Of a stretch of DNA of 64,000 bases, positions 14,108 to 29,036 are shown piece after piece. The translations under genes and the position numbers were made by a program. This DNA is from Lepidurus packardi. Lineage: Eukaryota; Arthropoda; Branchiopoda; Notostraca; Triopsidae. The stretch is taken from assembly GCA_023053545.1 (NCBI GenBank), contig JAKZAN010000110.1:1-64000 (forward strand). Reading direction: 5' to 3'. How positions within the stretch are numbered: the stretch's first letter is position 1; every line of letters begins with the position of its first letter. A model generated the notes under the pieces. It had not been told where the DNA came from, did not search any database, and was given only the letters and a program-made list of their open reading frames with translations.

Positions 14108-15269
14108 ATAAATTACTTATTTAATTAATGAATTACTGATTTAGTTCATGAATTACTGACTTAATTAATGAATTGCGGACTTAATTTAATTAATTACGGT
14201 TTTAAGTAATGAATTATTGACTTAATTAAATAATTACTGAAATAATTTATTAATTAATGACTTAATTCATGATATACTGACTTAATTAATAAATTACTGT
14301 CTTAATTATTTAATTAATTACGGACGTAATTAATGAATTACTGACTTAATTAAATAATTACTGACTTATTTTATTAATTAATGTCTAAATTCATGATATA
14401 CTGACATAATTAATTAATTACGGGCTTAATTAATTAATTACGGACTTAATTCATGAATAAATGACTTAATTCATGGATTACTGACTTAATTAATAAATTA
14501 CCGACTTATTTAATGATTACGGACTTAATTAAATAATTACGAACTTAATTCATGAATTACTGACTTAATTCATAAATTACTGACTTAATTCATGAATTAC
14601 TTAACTTAACTAATTAATTACGGAATTAATTAATTAATTACGGACATAATTAATGAATTACGGACTTAATTAATGAATTACGGACTTACTGAATTACTGA
14701 CTTAATTCATGAATTACTGACTTAATTCATGAATTACAGACTTAGATAAAATAATTACTGACTTAAATGCATGAATGACTAACTTAATTAATTAATTACT
14801 TACTTAATTAATGAATTGCTGATTTACCTGACCTCACCTCACCTGACCTCACCTCACCTGACCTCACCTCACTTGACCTTACTTGACCTCACCTGACCTC
14901 ACCTGACCTCACCTGACCTCACCTGACCTCACCTGACCTCACATCACTTGGCCTTACTTGACCTCACCTGACCTCACCTCACTTGACCTTACTTGACCTC
15001 ACCTGACCTCACCTCACTTGACCTTACTTGACCTCTCCTGACCTCACCTGAACTCACCTGACCTCACTTGACTTGACCTCACCTGACCTCACCTCAGTTG
15101 ACCTTACTTGACCTCACCTCACTTGACCTCACCTCACCTCACCTCACTTGACCTTACTTGACCTCACCTGACCTCACCTCACTTGACCTTACTTGACCTC
15201 ACCTGACCTCACCTGAACTCACCTGACCTTACCTGACCTCACCTCACTTGACCTTACTTGACCTTGACC
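14108..15269. repeat. Satellite module 10: AT class c variant (718 bp) + CT (444 bp)
   Basis: The AT part is 14108-14825 and the CT part 14826-15269. The length is that of class c, but the left part has CTGAAATAATTTATT as in class b while the right part has ATGTCTAAATTC as in class c. This suggests a recombinant block. Confidence 0.85.
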
Positions 15270-16337
15270 ATAAATTACTTATTTAATTAATGAATTACTG
15301 ATTTAGTTCATGAATTACTGACTTAATTAATGAATTACCGAATGAACTCATAAATTAATTAAGTAATTCATAAATCGCTGAATTAATTAATTACTGACTT
15401 AATTCATAAATTACTGACTTAATTCATGAATTACTTAACTTAACTAATTAATTACGGACTTAATTAATTAATTACGGACATGATTAATGAATTACGGACT
15501 TAATTAATGAATTACGGAATTACTGAATTACTGACTTAATTCATGAATTACAGACTTACTTCATGAATTACTGACGTAATTCATGAATTACTGACGTAAT
15601 TCATGAATTACTGACTTAATTCATGAATTAATGACTTAATTAATGAATTATGGCTTAATTCATGAATTACCGACTTAATTCATGAATTACTGACTTAATT
15701 CATGAATTACTGACTTAATTCATGAATTACTGACTTAGATAAAATAATTACTGACTTAAATGCATGAATGACTAACTTAATTAATTAATTACTTACTTAA
15801 TTAATGAATTGCTGATTTACCTGACCTCACCTCACCTGACCTCACCTCACCTGACCTCACCTGACCTCAGCTGACTTCACCTGACCTCACATCACTTGAC
15901 CTTACTTGACCTCACCTGACCTCACCTCACTTGACCTTACTTGACCTCACCTGACCTCACCTCACTTGACCTTACTTGACCTCTCCTGACCTCACCTGAA
16001 CTCACCTGACCTCACTTGACTTGACCTCACCTGACCTCACCTCAGTTGACCTTACTTGACCTCACCTCACTTGACCTCACCTGACCTCACCTCACTTGAC
16101 CTTACTTGACCTCACCTGACCTCACCTCACTTGACCCTACTTGACCTCACCTGACCTCACTTGACCTTACTTGACCTCACCTCACCTCACCTCACTTGAC
16201 CTTACTTGACCTCACCTGACCTCACCTCACTTGACCCTACTTGACCTCACCTGACCTCACTTGACCTTACTTGACCTCACCTGACCTCACCTGAACTCAC
16301 CTGACCTCACCTCACTTGACCTTACTTGACCTTGACC
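15270..16337. repeat. Satellite module 11: AT class a (549 bp) + CT (519 bp)
   Basis: The AT part is 15270-15818 and the CT part 15819-16337. It lies exactly 4410 bp after module 7 with the same AT and CT lengths. Confidence 0.9.
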
Positions 16338-17920
16338 ATAAATTACTTATTTAATTAATGAATTACTGATTTAGTTCATGAATTACTGACTTAATTAATG
16401 AATTGCGGACTTAATTTAATTAATTACGGTTTTAAGTAATGAATTATTGACTTAATTAAATAATTACTGAAATAATTTATTAATTAATGACTTAATTCAT
16501 GATATACTGACTTAATTAATAAATTACTGTCTTAATTATTTAATTAATTACGGACGTAATTAATGAATTACTGACTTAATTAAATAATTACTGACTTATT
16601 TTATTAATTAATGCCTAAATTCATGATATACTGACTTAATTAATTAATTACGGACTTAATTCATGAATAAATGACTTAATTCATGGATTACTGACTTAAT
16701 TAATAAATTACCGACTTATTTAGTGATTACGGACTTAGATATATAATTACGGACTTAATTAAATAATTACGAACTTAATTCATGAATTATTGACTTAATT
16801 ATGGACTTAATTAATGAATTACTGACTTAATTCATAATATACTGACTTCAATAATATACTTCAAAGAATATTAATATACTTCAAGAATTACTTACTTACT
16901 TCATGAATTACTTACCTAATTTATGAATTACTGACTTAATTCATGAATTACCGAATAAATTCATGAATTACTGAAGTAATTCATAAATCACTGAATTAAT
17001 TCATGAATTACTGACTTAATTCATAAATTACTGACTTAATTCATGAATTACTTAACTTAACTAATTAATTACGGAATTAATTAATTAATTACGGAATTAA
17101 TTAATGAATTACGGACATGATTAATGAATTACGGACTTAATTAATGAATTACGGACTTACTGAATTACTGACTTAATTCATGAATTACTGACTTAATTCA
17201 TGAATTACTGACTTAATTCATGAATTACAGACTTAGATAAAATAATTACTGACTTAAATGCATGAATGACTAACTTAATTAATTAATTACTTACTTAATT
17301 AATGAATTGCTGATTTACCTGACCTCACCTCACCTGACCTCACCTCACCTGACCTCACCTCACTTGACCTTACTTGACCTCACCTGACCTCACCTGACCT
17401 CACCTGACCTCACCTGACCTCACCTGACCTCACCTGACCTCACATCACTTGGCCTTACTTGACCTCACCTGACCTCACCTCACTTGACCTTACTTGACCT
17501 CACCTGACCTCACCTCACTTGACCTTACTTGACCTCTCCTGACCTCACCTGAACTCACCTGACCTCACTTGACTTGACCTCACCTGACCTCACCTCAGTT
17601 GACCTTACTTGACCTCACCTCACTTGACCTCACCTGACCTCACCTCACTTGAACTTACTTGACCTCACCTCACCTCACTTGACCTTACTTGACCTCACCT
17701 GACCTCACCTCAGCTCACCTCACTTGACCTTACTTGACCTCACCTGACCTCACCTCACTTGACCTTACTTGACCTCACCTGACCTCACCTGAACTCACTT
17801 GACCTTACTTGACCTCACCTGACCTCACCTCACTTGACCTTACTTGACCTCACCTGACCTCACCTGAACTCACCTGACCTTACCTGACCTCACCTCACTT
17901 GACCTTACTTGACCTTGACC
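16338..17920. repeat. Satellite module 12: AT class b (979 bp) + CT (604 bp)
   Basis: The AT part is 16338-17316 and the CT part 17317-17920. It lies 4410 bp after module 8, the same offset as modules 7 to 11. The AT block keeps the full 979 bp, so module 8 is the derived, shortened one. Confidence 0.9.
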
Positions 17921-18697
17921 ATAAATTACTTATTTAATTAATGAATTACTGATTTAGTTCATGAATTACTGACTTAATTAATGAATTACCGAATGAACTC
18001 ATAAATTAATGAAGTAATTCATAAATCGCTGAATTAATTAATTACTGACTTAATTCATAAATTACTGACTTAATTCATGAATTACTTAACTTAACTAATT
18101 AATTACGGACTTAATTAATTAATTACGGACATGATTAATGAATTACGGACTTAATTAATGAATTACGGACTTAATTCATGAATTACTGACTTAATTCATG
18201 AATTACTGACTTAATTCATGAATTACAGACTTAATTCATGAATTACAGACTTAATTCATGAATTACTGACGTAATTCATGAATTACTGACTTAATTAATG
18301 AATTAATGACTTAATTAATGAATTATGGCTTAATTCATGAATTACCGACTTAATTCATGAATTACTGACTTAATTCATGAATTACTGACTTAGATAAAAT
18401 AATTACTGACTTAAATGCATGAATGACTAACTTAATTAATTAATTACTTACTTAATTAATGAATTGCTGATTTACCTGACCTCACCTCACCTGACCTCAC
18501 CTCACCTGACCTCACCTCACTTGACCTTACTTGACCTCACCTCACCTCACCTCACTTGACCTTACTTGACCTCACCTGACCTCACCTCACTTGACCCTAC
18601 TTGACCTCACCTGACCTCACTTGACCTTACTTGACCTCACCTGACCTCACCTGAACTCACCTGACCTCACCTCACTTGACCTTACTTGACCTTGACC
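17921..18697. repeat. Satellite module 13: AT class d (553 bp) + short CT (224 bp)
   Basis: The AT part is 17921-18473 and the CT part 18474-18697. It lacks the doubled TTAACTTAACTAATTA segment of the other class d blocks. The following CT is 224 bp, as in module 9, so modules 9-10 and 13-14 form a repeated pair. Confidence 0.9.
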
Positions 18698-19839
18698 ATA
18701 AATTACTTATTTAATTAATGAATTACTGATTTAGTTCATGAATTACTGACTTAATTAATGAATTGCGGACTTAATTTAATTAATTACGGTTTTAAGTAAT
18801 GAATTATTGACTTAATTAAATAATTACTGAAATAATTTATTAATTAATGACTTAATTCATGATATACTGACTTAATTAATAAATTACTGTCTTAATTATT
18901 TAATTAATTACGGACGTAATTAATGAATTACTGACTTAATTAAATAATTACTGACTTATTTTATTAATTAATGTCTAAATTCATGATATACTGACATAAT
19001 TAATTAATTACGGACTTAATTAATTAATTACGGACTTAATTCATGAATAAATGACTTAATTCATGGATTACTGACTTAATTAATAAATTACCGACTTATT
19101 TAATGATTACGGACTTAATTAAATAATTACGAACTTAATTCATGAATTACTGACTTAATTCATAAATTACTGACTTAATTCATGAATTACTTAACTTAAC
19201 TAATTAATTACGGAATTAATTAATTAATTACGGACATAATTAATGAATTACGGACTTAATTAATGAATTACGGACTTACTGAATTACTGACTTAATTCAT
19301 GAATTACTGACTTAATTCATGAATTACAGACTTAGATAAAATAATTACTGACTTAAATGCATGAATGACTAACTTAATTAATTAATTAATTACTTAATTA
19401 ATGAATTGCTGATTTACCTGACCTCACCTCACCTGACCTCACCTCACCTGACCTCACCTCACTTGACCTTACTTGACCTCACCTCACCTCACCTCACCTC
19501 ACCTCACTTGACCTTACTTGACCTCACCTCACTTGACCTCACCTGACCTCACCTCACTTGACCTTACTTGACCTCACCTCACCTGACCTCACCTCACCTC
19601 ACCTCACTTGACCTTACTTGACCTCACCTGACCTCACCTCACTTGAACTTACTTGACCTCACCTCACCTCACTTGACCTTACTTGACCTCACCTGACCTC
19701 ACCTGACCTCACCTCACTTGACCTTACTTGACCTCACCTGACCTCACCTCACTTGACCTTACTTGACCTCACCTGACCTCACCTGAACTCACCTGACCTT
19801 ACCTGACCTCACCTCACTTGACCTTACTTGACCTTGACC
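18698..19839. repeat. Satellite module 14: AT class c variant (718 bp) + CT (424 bp)
   Basis: The AT part is 18698-19415 and the CT part 19416-19839. It shows the same class b/c mosaic as module 10, 4590 bp downstream of it. Confidence 0.85.
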
Positions 19840-21227
19840 ATAAATTACTTATTTAATTAATGAATTACTGATTTAGTTTATGAATTACTGACTTAATTAA
19901 TGAATTACCGAATGAACTCATAAATTAATGAAGTAATTCATAAATCGCTGAATTAATTAATTACTGACTTAATTCATAAATTACTGACTTAATTCATGAA
20001 TTACTTAACTTAACTAATTAATTACTTAACTTAACTAATTAATTACGGACTTAATTAATTAATTACGGACATGATTAATGAATTACGGACTTAATTAATG
20101 AATTACGGACTTAATTCATGAATTACTGACTTAATTCATGAATTACTGACTTAATTCATGAATTACAGACTTAATTCATGAATTACAGACTTAATTCATG
20201 AATTACTGACGTAATTCATGAATTACTGACGTAATTCATGAATTACTGACTTAATTAATGAATTAATGACTTAATTAATGAATTATGGCTTAATTCATGA
20301 ATTACCGACTTAATTCATGAATTACTGACTTAATTCATGAATTACTGACTTAGATAAAATAATTACTGACTTAAATGCATGAATGACTAACTTAATTAAT
20401 TAATTACTTACTTAATTAATGAATTGCTGATTTACCTGACCTCACCTCACCTGACCTCACCTCACCTGACCTCACCTCACTTGACCTTACTTGACCTCAC
20501 CTGACCTCACCTGACCTCACCTGACCTCACCTGACCTCACATCACTTGGCCTTACTTGACCTCACCTGACCTCACCTCACTTGACCTTACTTGACCTCAC
20601 CTGACCTCACCTCACTTGACCTTACTTGACCTCTCCTGACCTCACCTGAACTCACCTGACCTCACTTGACTTGACCTCACCTGACCTCACCTCAGTTGAC
20701 CTTACTTGACCTCACCTCACTTGACCTCACCTGACCTCACCTCACTTGACCTCACCTCACCTCACCTCACCTCACCTCACTTGACCTTACTTGACCTCAC
20801 CTGACCTCACCTCACCTCACCTCACTTGACCTTACTTGACCTCACCAGACCTCACCTGACCTCACCTGACCTCACCTCACTTGACCTTACTTGACCTCAC
20901 CTCACTTGACCTCACCTGACCTCACCTCACTTGACCTTACTTGACCTCACCTCACCTGACCTCACCTCACCTCACCTCACTTGACCTTACTTGACCTCAC
21001 CTGACCTCACCTCACTTGACCTTACTTGACCTCACCTCTCCTCACTTGACCTTACTTGACCTCACCTGACCTCACCTCACCTGACCTCACCTCACTTGAC
21101 CTTACTTGACCTCACCTGACCTCACCTCACCTCACCTCACTTGACCTTACTTGACCTCACCTGACCTCACCTGAACTCACCTGACCTTACCTGACCTCAC
21201 CTCACTTGACCTTACTTGACCTTGACC
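19840..21227. repeat. Satellite module 15: AT class d (594 bp) + CT (794 bp)
   Basis: The AT part is 19840-20433 and the CT part 20434-21227. The AT part is one 20-bp unit longer than class d, through an extra GACGTAATTCATGAATTACT unit near 20200. With module 16 it forms a d-e pair. Confidence 0.9.
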
Positions 21228-22101
21228 ATAAATTACTTATTTAATTAATGAATTACTGATTTAGTTCATGAATTACTGACTTAATTAATGAATTACCGAA
21301 TGAACTCATAAATTAATGAAGTAATTCATAAATCGCTGAATTAATTAATTACTGACTTAATTCATAAATTACTGACTTAATTCATGAATTACTTAACTTA
21401 ACTAATTAATTACGGACTTAATTAATTAATTACGGACATGATTAATGAATTACGGACTTAATTAATTAATTACGGACATGATTAATGAATTACGGACTTA
21501 AATAATGAATTACGGACTTACTGAATTACTGACTTAATTCATGAATTACTGACTTAATTCATGAATTACTGACTTAATTCATGAATTACTGACTTAGATA
21601 AAATAATTACTGACTTAAATGCATGAATGACTAACTTAATTAATTAATTACTTACTTAATTAATGAATTGCTGATTTACCTGACCTCACCTCACCTGACC
21701 TCACCTCACCTGACCTAACCTCACTTGACCTTACTTGACCTCACCTCACCTCACCTCACCTCACCTCACTTGACCTTACTTGACCTCACCTCACTTGACC
21801 TCACCTGACCTCACCTCACTTGACCTTACTTGACCTCACCTCACCTGACCTCACCTCACCTCACCTCACTTGACCTTACTTGACCTCACCTGACCTCACC
21901 TCACTTGAACTTACTTGACCTCACCTCACCTCACTTGACCTTACTTGACCTCACCTGACCTCACCTGACCTCACCTCACTTGACCTTACTTGACCTCACC
22001 TGACCTCACCTCACTTGACCTTACTTGACCTCACCTGACCTCACCTGAACTCACCTGACCTTACCTGACCTCACCTCACTTGACCTTACTTGACCTTGAC
22101 C
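21228..22101. repeat. Satellite module 16: AT class e (450 bp) + CT (424 bp)
   Basis: The AT part is 21228-21677 and the CT part 21678-22101. Class e is marked by a duplicated segment containing GGACATGATTAATGAATTAC and by GACTTAAATAATG. It lacks the long GACGT run of classes a and d. Confidence 0.9.
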
Positions 22102-23184
22102 ATAAATTACTTATTTAATTAATGAATTACTGATTTAGTTCATGAATTACTGACTTAATTAATGAATTACCGAATGAACTCATAAATTAATTAAGTAATT
22201 CATAAATCGCTGAATTAATTAATTACTGACTTAATTCATAAATTACTGACTTAATTCATGAATTACTTAACTTAACTAATTAATTACGGACTTAATTAAT
22301 TAATTACGGACATGATTAATGAATTACGGACTTAATTAATGAATTACGGAATTACTGAATTACTGACTTAATTCATGAATTACAGACTTACTTCATGAAT
22401 TACTGACGTAATTCATGAATTACTGACGTAATTCATGAATTACTGACTTAATTCATGAATTAATGACTTAATTAATGAATTATGGCTTAATTCATGAATT
22501 ACCGACTTAATTCATGAATTACTGACTTAATTCATGAATTACTGACTTAATTCATGAATTACTGACTTAGATAAAATAATTACTGACTTAAATGCATGAA
22601 TGACTAACTTAATTAATTAATTACTTACTTAATTAATGAATTGCTGATTTACCTGACCTCACCTCACCTGACCTCACCTCACCTGACCTCACCTCACCTG
22701 ACCTCACCTGACCTCAGCTGACCTCACCTGACCTCACATCACTTGACCTTACTTGACCTCACCTGACCTCACCTCACTTGACCTTACTTGACCTCACCTG
22801 ACCTCACCTCACTTGACCTTACTTGACCTCTCCTGACCTCACCTGAACTCACCTGACCTCACTTGACTTGACCTCACCTGACCTCACCTCAGTTGACCTT
22901 ACTTGACCTCACCTCACTTGACCTCACCTGACCTCACCTCACTTGACCTTACTTGACCTCACCTGACCTCACCTCACTTGACCCTACTTGACCTCACCTG
23001 ACCTCACTTGACCTTACTTGACCTCACCTCACCTCACCTCACTTGACCTTACTTGACCTCACCTGACCTCACCTCACTTGACCCTACTTGACCTCACCTG
23101 ACCTCACTTGACCTTACTTGACCTCACCTGACCTCACCTGAACTCACCTGACCTCACCTCACTTGACCTTACTTGACCTTGACC
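22102..23184. repeat. Satellite module 17: AT class a (549 bp) + CT (534 bp)
   Basis: The AT part is 22102-22650 and the CT part 22651-23184. The CT part is 15 bp (three pentamers) longer than the 519-bp CT that follows the other class a blocks. This is the last class a block in the window. Confidence 0.9.
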
Positions 23185-24577
23185 ATAAATTACTTATTTA
23201 ATTAATGAATTACTGATTTAGTTCATGAATTACTGACTTAATTAATGAATTGCGGACTTAATTTAATTAATTACGGTTTTAAGTAATGAATTATTGACTT
23301 AATTAAATAATTACTGAAATAATTTATTAATTAATGACTTAATTCATGATATACTGACTTAATTAATAAATTACTGTCTTAATTATTTAATTAATTACGG
23401 ACGTAATTAATGAATTACTGACTTAATTAAATAATTACTGACTTATTTTATTAATTAATGCCTAAATTCATGATATACTGACTTAATTAATTAATTACGG
23501 ACTTAATTCATGAATAAATGACTTAATTCATGGATTACTGACTTAATTAATAAATTACCGACTTATTTAGTGATTACGGACTTAGATATATAATTACGGA
23601 CTTAATTAAATAATTACGAACTTAATTCATGAATTATTGACTTAATTATGGACTTAATTAATGAATTACTGACTTAATTCATAATATACTGACTTCAATA
23701 ATATACTTCAAAGAATATTAATATACTTCAAGAATTACTTACTTACTTCATGAATTACTTACCTAATTTATGAATTACTGACTTAATTCATGAATTACCG
23801 AATAAATTCATGAATTACTGAAGTAATTCATAAATCACTGAATTAATTCATGAATTACTGACTTAATTCATAAATTACTGACTTAATTCATGAATTACTT
23901 AACTTAACTAATTAATTACGGAATTAATTAATTAATTACGGAATTAATTAATGAATTACGGACATGATTAATGAATTACGGACTTAATTAATGAATTACG
24001 GACTTACTGAATTACTGACTTAATTCATGAATTACTGACTTAATTCATGAATTACAGACTTAGATAAAATAATTACTGACTTAAATGCATGAATGACTAA
24101 CTTAATTAATTAATTAATTACTTAATTAATGAATTGCTGATTTACCTGACCTCACCTCACCTGACCTCACCTCACCTGACCTCACCTCACTTGACCTTAC
24201 TTGACCTCACCTCACCTCACCTCACCTCACCTCACCTCACCTCACTTGACCTTACTTGACCTCACCTCACTTGACCTCACCTGACCTCACCTCACTTGAC
24301 CTTACTTGACCTCACCTCACCTGACCTCACCTCACCTCACCTCACTTGACCTTACTTGACCTCACCTGACCTCACCTCACTTGAACTTACTTGACCTCAC
24401 CTCACCTCACTTGACCTTACTTGACCTCACCTGACCTCACCTGACCTCACCTCACTTGACCTTACTTGACCTCACCTGACCTCACCTCACTTGACCTTAC
24501 TTGACCTCACCTGACCTCACCTGAACTCACCTGACCTTACCTGACCTCACCTCACTTGACCTTACTTGACCTTGACC
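23185..24577. repeat. Satellite module 18: AT class b (959 bp) + CT (434 bp)
   Basis: The AT part is 23185-24143 and the CT part 24144-24577. It is one 20-bp unit shorter than the 979-bp form. It is the last complete class b block. Confidence 0.9.
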
Positions 24578-25935
24578 ATAAATTACTTATTTAATTAATG
24601 AATTACTGATTTAGTTCATGAATTACTGACTTAATTAATGAATTACCGAATGAACTCATAAATTAATGAAGTAATTCATAAATCACTGAATTAATTAATT
24701 ACTGACTTAATTCATAAATTACTGACTTAATTCATGAATTACTTAACTTAACTAATTAATTACTTAACTTAACTAATTAATTACGGACTTAATTAATTAA
24801 TTACGGACATGATTAATGAATTACGGACTTAATTAATGAATTACGGACTTAATTCATGAATTACTGACTTAATTCATGAATTACTGACTTAATTCATGAA
24901 TTACAGACTTAATTCATGAATTACAGACTTAATTCATGAATTACTGACGTAATTCATGAATTACTGACTTAATTAATGAATTAATGACTTAATTAATGAA
25001 TTATGGCTTAATTCATGAATTACCGACTTAATTCATGAATTACTGACTTAATTCATGAATTACTGACTTAGATAAAATAATTACTGACTTAAATGCATGA
25101 ATGACTAACTTAATTAATTAATTACTTACTTAATTAATGAATTGCTGATTTACCTGACCTCACCTCACCTGACCTCACCTCACCTGACCTCACCTCACTT
25201 GACCTTACTTGACCTCACCTGACCTCACCTGACCTCACCTGACCTCACATCACTTGGCCTTACTTGACCTCACCTGACCTCACCTCACTTGACCTTACTT
25301 GACCTCACCTGACCTCACCTCACTTGACCTTACTTGACCTCTCCTGACCTCACCTGAACTCACCTGACCTCACTTGACTTGACCTCACCTGACCTCACCT
25401 CAGTTGACCTTACTTGACCTCACCTCACTTGACCTCACCTGACCTCACCTCACTTGACCTCACCTCACCTCACCTCACCTCACCTCACTTGACCTTACTT
25501 GACCTCACCTGACCTCACCTCACCTCACCTCACTTGACCTTACTTGACCTCACCAGACCTCACCTGACCTCACCTGACCTCACCTCACTTGACCTTACTT
25601 GACCTCACCTCACTTGACCTCACCTGACCTCACCTCACTTGACCTTACTTGACCTCACCTCACCTGACCTCACCTCACCTCACCTCACTTGACCTTACTT
25701 GACCTCACCTGACCTCACCTCACTTGACCTTACTTGACCTCACCTCTCCTCACTTGACCTTACTTGACCTCACCTGACCTCACCTCACCTGACCTCACCT
25801 CACTTGACCTTACTTGACCTCACCTGACCTCACCTCACCTCACCTCACTTGACCTTACTTGACCTCACCTGACCTCACCTGAACTCACCTGACCTTACCT
25901 GACCTCACCTCACTTGACCTTACTTGACCTTGACC
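24578..25935. repeat. Satellite module 19: AT class d (574 bp) + CT (784 bp)
   Basis: The AT part is 24578-25151 and the CT part 25152-25935. It is the first half of the first 2227-bp d-e dimer. It carries AAATCACTG where the later class d copies have AAATCGCTG. Confidence 0.9.
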
Positions 25936-26804
25936 ATAAATTACTTATTTAATTAATGAATTACTGATTTAGTTCATGAATTACTGACTTAATTAATGAA
26001 TTACCGAATGAACTCATAAATTAATGAAGTAATTCATAAATCGCTGAATTAATTAATTACTGACTTAATTCATAAATTACTGACTTAATTCATGAATTAC
26101 TTAACTTAACTAATTAATTACGGACTTAATTAATTAATTACGGACATGATTAATGAATTACGGACTTAATTAATTAATTACGGACATGATTAATGAATTA
26201 CGGACTTAAATAATGAATTACGGACTTACTGAATTACTGACTTAATTCATGAATTACTGACTTAATTCATGAATTACTGACTTAATTCATGAATTACTGA
26301 CTTAGATAAAATAATTACTGACTTAAATGCATGAATGACTAACTTAATTAATTAATTACTTACTTAATTAATGAATTGCTGATTTACCTGACCTCACCTC
26401 ACCTGACCTCACCTCACCTGACCTAACCTCACTTGACCTTACTTGACCTCACCTCACCTCACCTCACCTCACCTCACTTGACCTTACTTGACCTCACCTC
26501 ACTTGACCTCACCTGACCTCACCTCACTTGACCTTACTTGACCTCACCTCACCTGACCTCACCTCACCTCACTTGACCTTACTTGACCTCACCTGACCTC
26601 ACCTCACTTGAACTTACTTGACCTCACCTCACCTCACTTGACCTTACTTGACCTCACCTGACCTCACCTCACCTCACCTCACTTGACCTTACTTGACCTC
26701 ACCTGACCTCACCTCACTTGACCTTACTTGACCTCACCTGACCTCACCTGAACTCACCTGACCTTACCTGACCTCACCTCACTTGACCTTACTTGACCTT
26801 GACC
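25936..26804. repeat. Satellite module 20: AT class e (450 bp) + CT (419 bp)
   Basis: The AT part is 25936-26385 and the CT part 26386-26804. It is the second half of the first 2227-bp dimer. Confidence 0.9.
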
Positions 26805-28162
26805 ATAAATTACTTATTTAATTAATGAATTACTGATTTAGTTCATGAATTACTGACTTAATTAATGAATTACCGAATGAACTCATAAATTAATGAAGTA
26901 ATTCATAAATCGCTGAATTAATTAATTACTGACTTAATTCATAAATTACTGACTTAATTCATGAATTACTTAACTTAACTAATTAATTACTTAACTTAAC
27001 TAATTAATTACGGACTTAATTAATTAATTACGGACATGATTAATGAATTACGGACTTAATTAATGAATTACGGACTTAATTCATGAATTACTGACTTAAT
27101 TCATGAATTACTGACTTAATTCATGAATTACAGACTTAATTCATGAATTACAGACTTAATTCATGAATTACTGACGTAATTCATGAATTACTGACTTAAT
27201 TAATGAATTAATGACTTAATTAATGAATTATGGCTTAATTCATGAATTACCGACTTAATTCATGAATTACTGACTTAATTCATGAATTACTGACTTAGAT
27301 AAAATAATTACTGACTTAAATGCATGAATGACTAACTTAATTAATTAATTACTTACTTAATTAATGAATTGCTGATTTACCTGACCTCACCTCACCTGAC
27401 CTCACCTCACCTGACCTCACCTCACTTGACCTTACTTGACCTCACCTGACCTCACCTGACCTCACCTGACCTCACCTGACCTCACATCACTTGGCCTTAC
27501 TTGACCTCACCTGACCTCACCTCACTTGACCTTACTTGACCTCACCTGACCTCACCTCACTTGACCTTACTTGACCTCTCCTGACCTCACCTGAACTCAC
27601 CTGACCTCACTTGACTTGACCTCACCTGACCTCACCTCAGTTGACCTTACTTGACCTCACCTCACTTGACCTCACCTGACCTCACCTCACTTGACCTCAC
27701 CTCACCTCACCTCACCTCACCTCACTTGACCTTACTTGACCTCACCTGACCTCACCTCACCTCACCTCACTTGACCTTACTTGACCTCACCAGACCTCAC
27801 CTGACCTCACCTGACCTCACCTCACTTGACCTTACTTGACCTCACCTCACTTGACCTCACCTGACCTCACCTCACTTGACCTTACTTGACCTCACCTCAC
27901 CTGACCTCACCTCACCTCACCTCACTTGACCTTACTTGACCTCACCTGACCTCACCTCACTTGACCTTACTTGACCTCACCTCTCCTCACTTCACCTTAC
28001 TTGACCTCACCTGACCTCACCTCACCTGACCTCACCTCACTTGACCTTACTTGACCTCACCTGACCTCACCTCACTTGACCTTACTTGACCTCACCTGAC
28101 CTCACCTGAACTCACCTGACCTTACCTGACCTCACCTCACTTGACCTTACTTGACCTTGACC
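26805..28162. repeat. Satellite module 21: AT class d (574 bp) + CT (784 bp)
   Basis: The AT part is 26805-27378 and the CT part 27379-28162. It lies 2227 bp after module 19 with the same AT and CT lengths. Confidence 0.9.
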
Positions 28163-29036
28163 ATAAATTACTTATTTAATTAATGAATTACTGATTTAGT
28201 TCATGAATTACTGACTTAATTAATGAATTACCGAATGAACTCATAAATTAATGAAGTAATTCATAAATCGCTGAATTAATTAATTACTGACTTAATTCAT
28301 AAATTACTGACTTAATTCATGAATTACTTAACTTAACTAATTAATTACGGACTTAATTAATTAATTACGGACATGATTAATGAATTACGGACTTAATTAA
28401 TTAATTACGGACATGATTAATGAATTACGGACTTAAATAATGAATTACGGACTTACTGAATTACTGACTTAATTCATGAATTACTGACTTATTTCATGAA
28501 TTACTGACTTAATTCATGAATTACTGACTTAGATAAAATAATTACTGACTTAAATGCATGAATGACTAACTTAATTAATTAATTACTTACTTAATTAATG
28601 AATTGCTGATTTACCTGACCTCACCTCACCTGACCTCACCTCACCTGACCTAACCTCACTTGACCTTACTTGACCTCACCTCACCTCACCTCACCTCACC
28701 TCACTTGACCTTACTTGACCTCACCTCACTTGACCTCACCTGACCTCACCTCACTTGACCTTACTTGACCTCACCTCACCTGACCTCACCTCACCTCACC
28801 TCACTTGACCTTACTTGACCTCACCTGACCTCACCTCACTTGAACTTACTTGACCTCACCTCACCTCACTTGACCTTACTTGACCTCACCTGACCTCACC
28901 TCACCTCACCTCACTTGACCTTACTTGACCTCACCTGACCTCACCTCACTTGACCTTACTTGACCTCACCTGACCTCACCTGAACTCACCTGACCTTACC
29001 TGACCTCACCTCACTTGACCTTACTTGACCTTGACC
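28163..29036. repeat. Satellite module 22: AT class e (450 bp) + CT (424 bp)
   Basis: The AT part is 28163-28612 and the CT part 28613-29036. It lies 2227 bp after module 20 and its CT is one pentamer longer. Confidence 0.9.
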
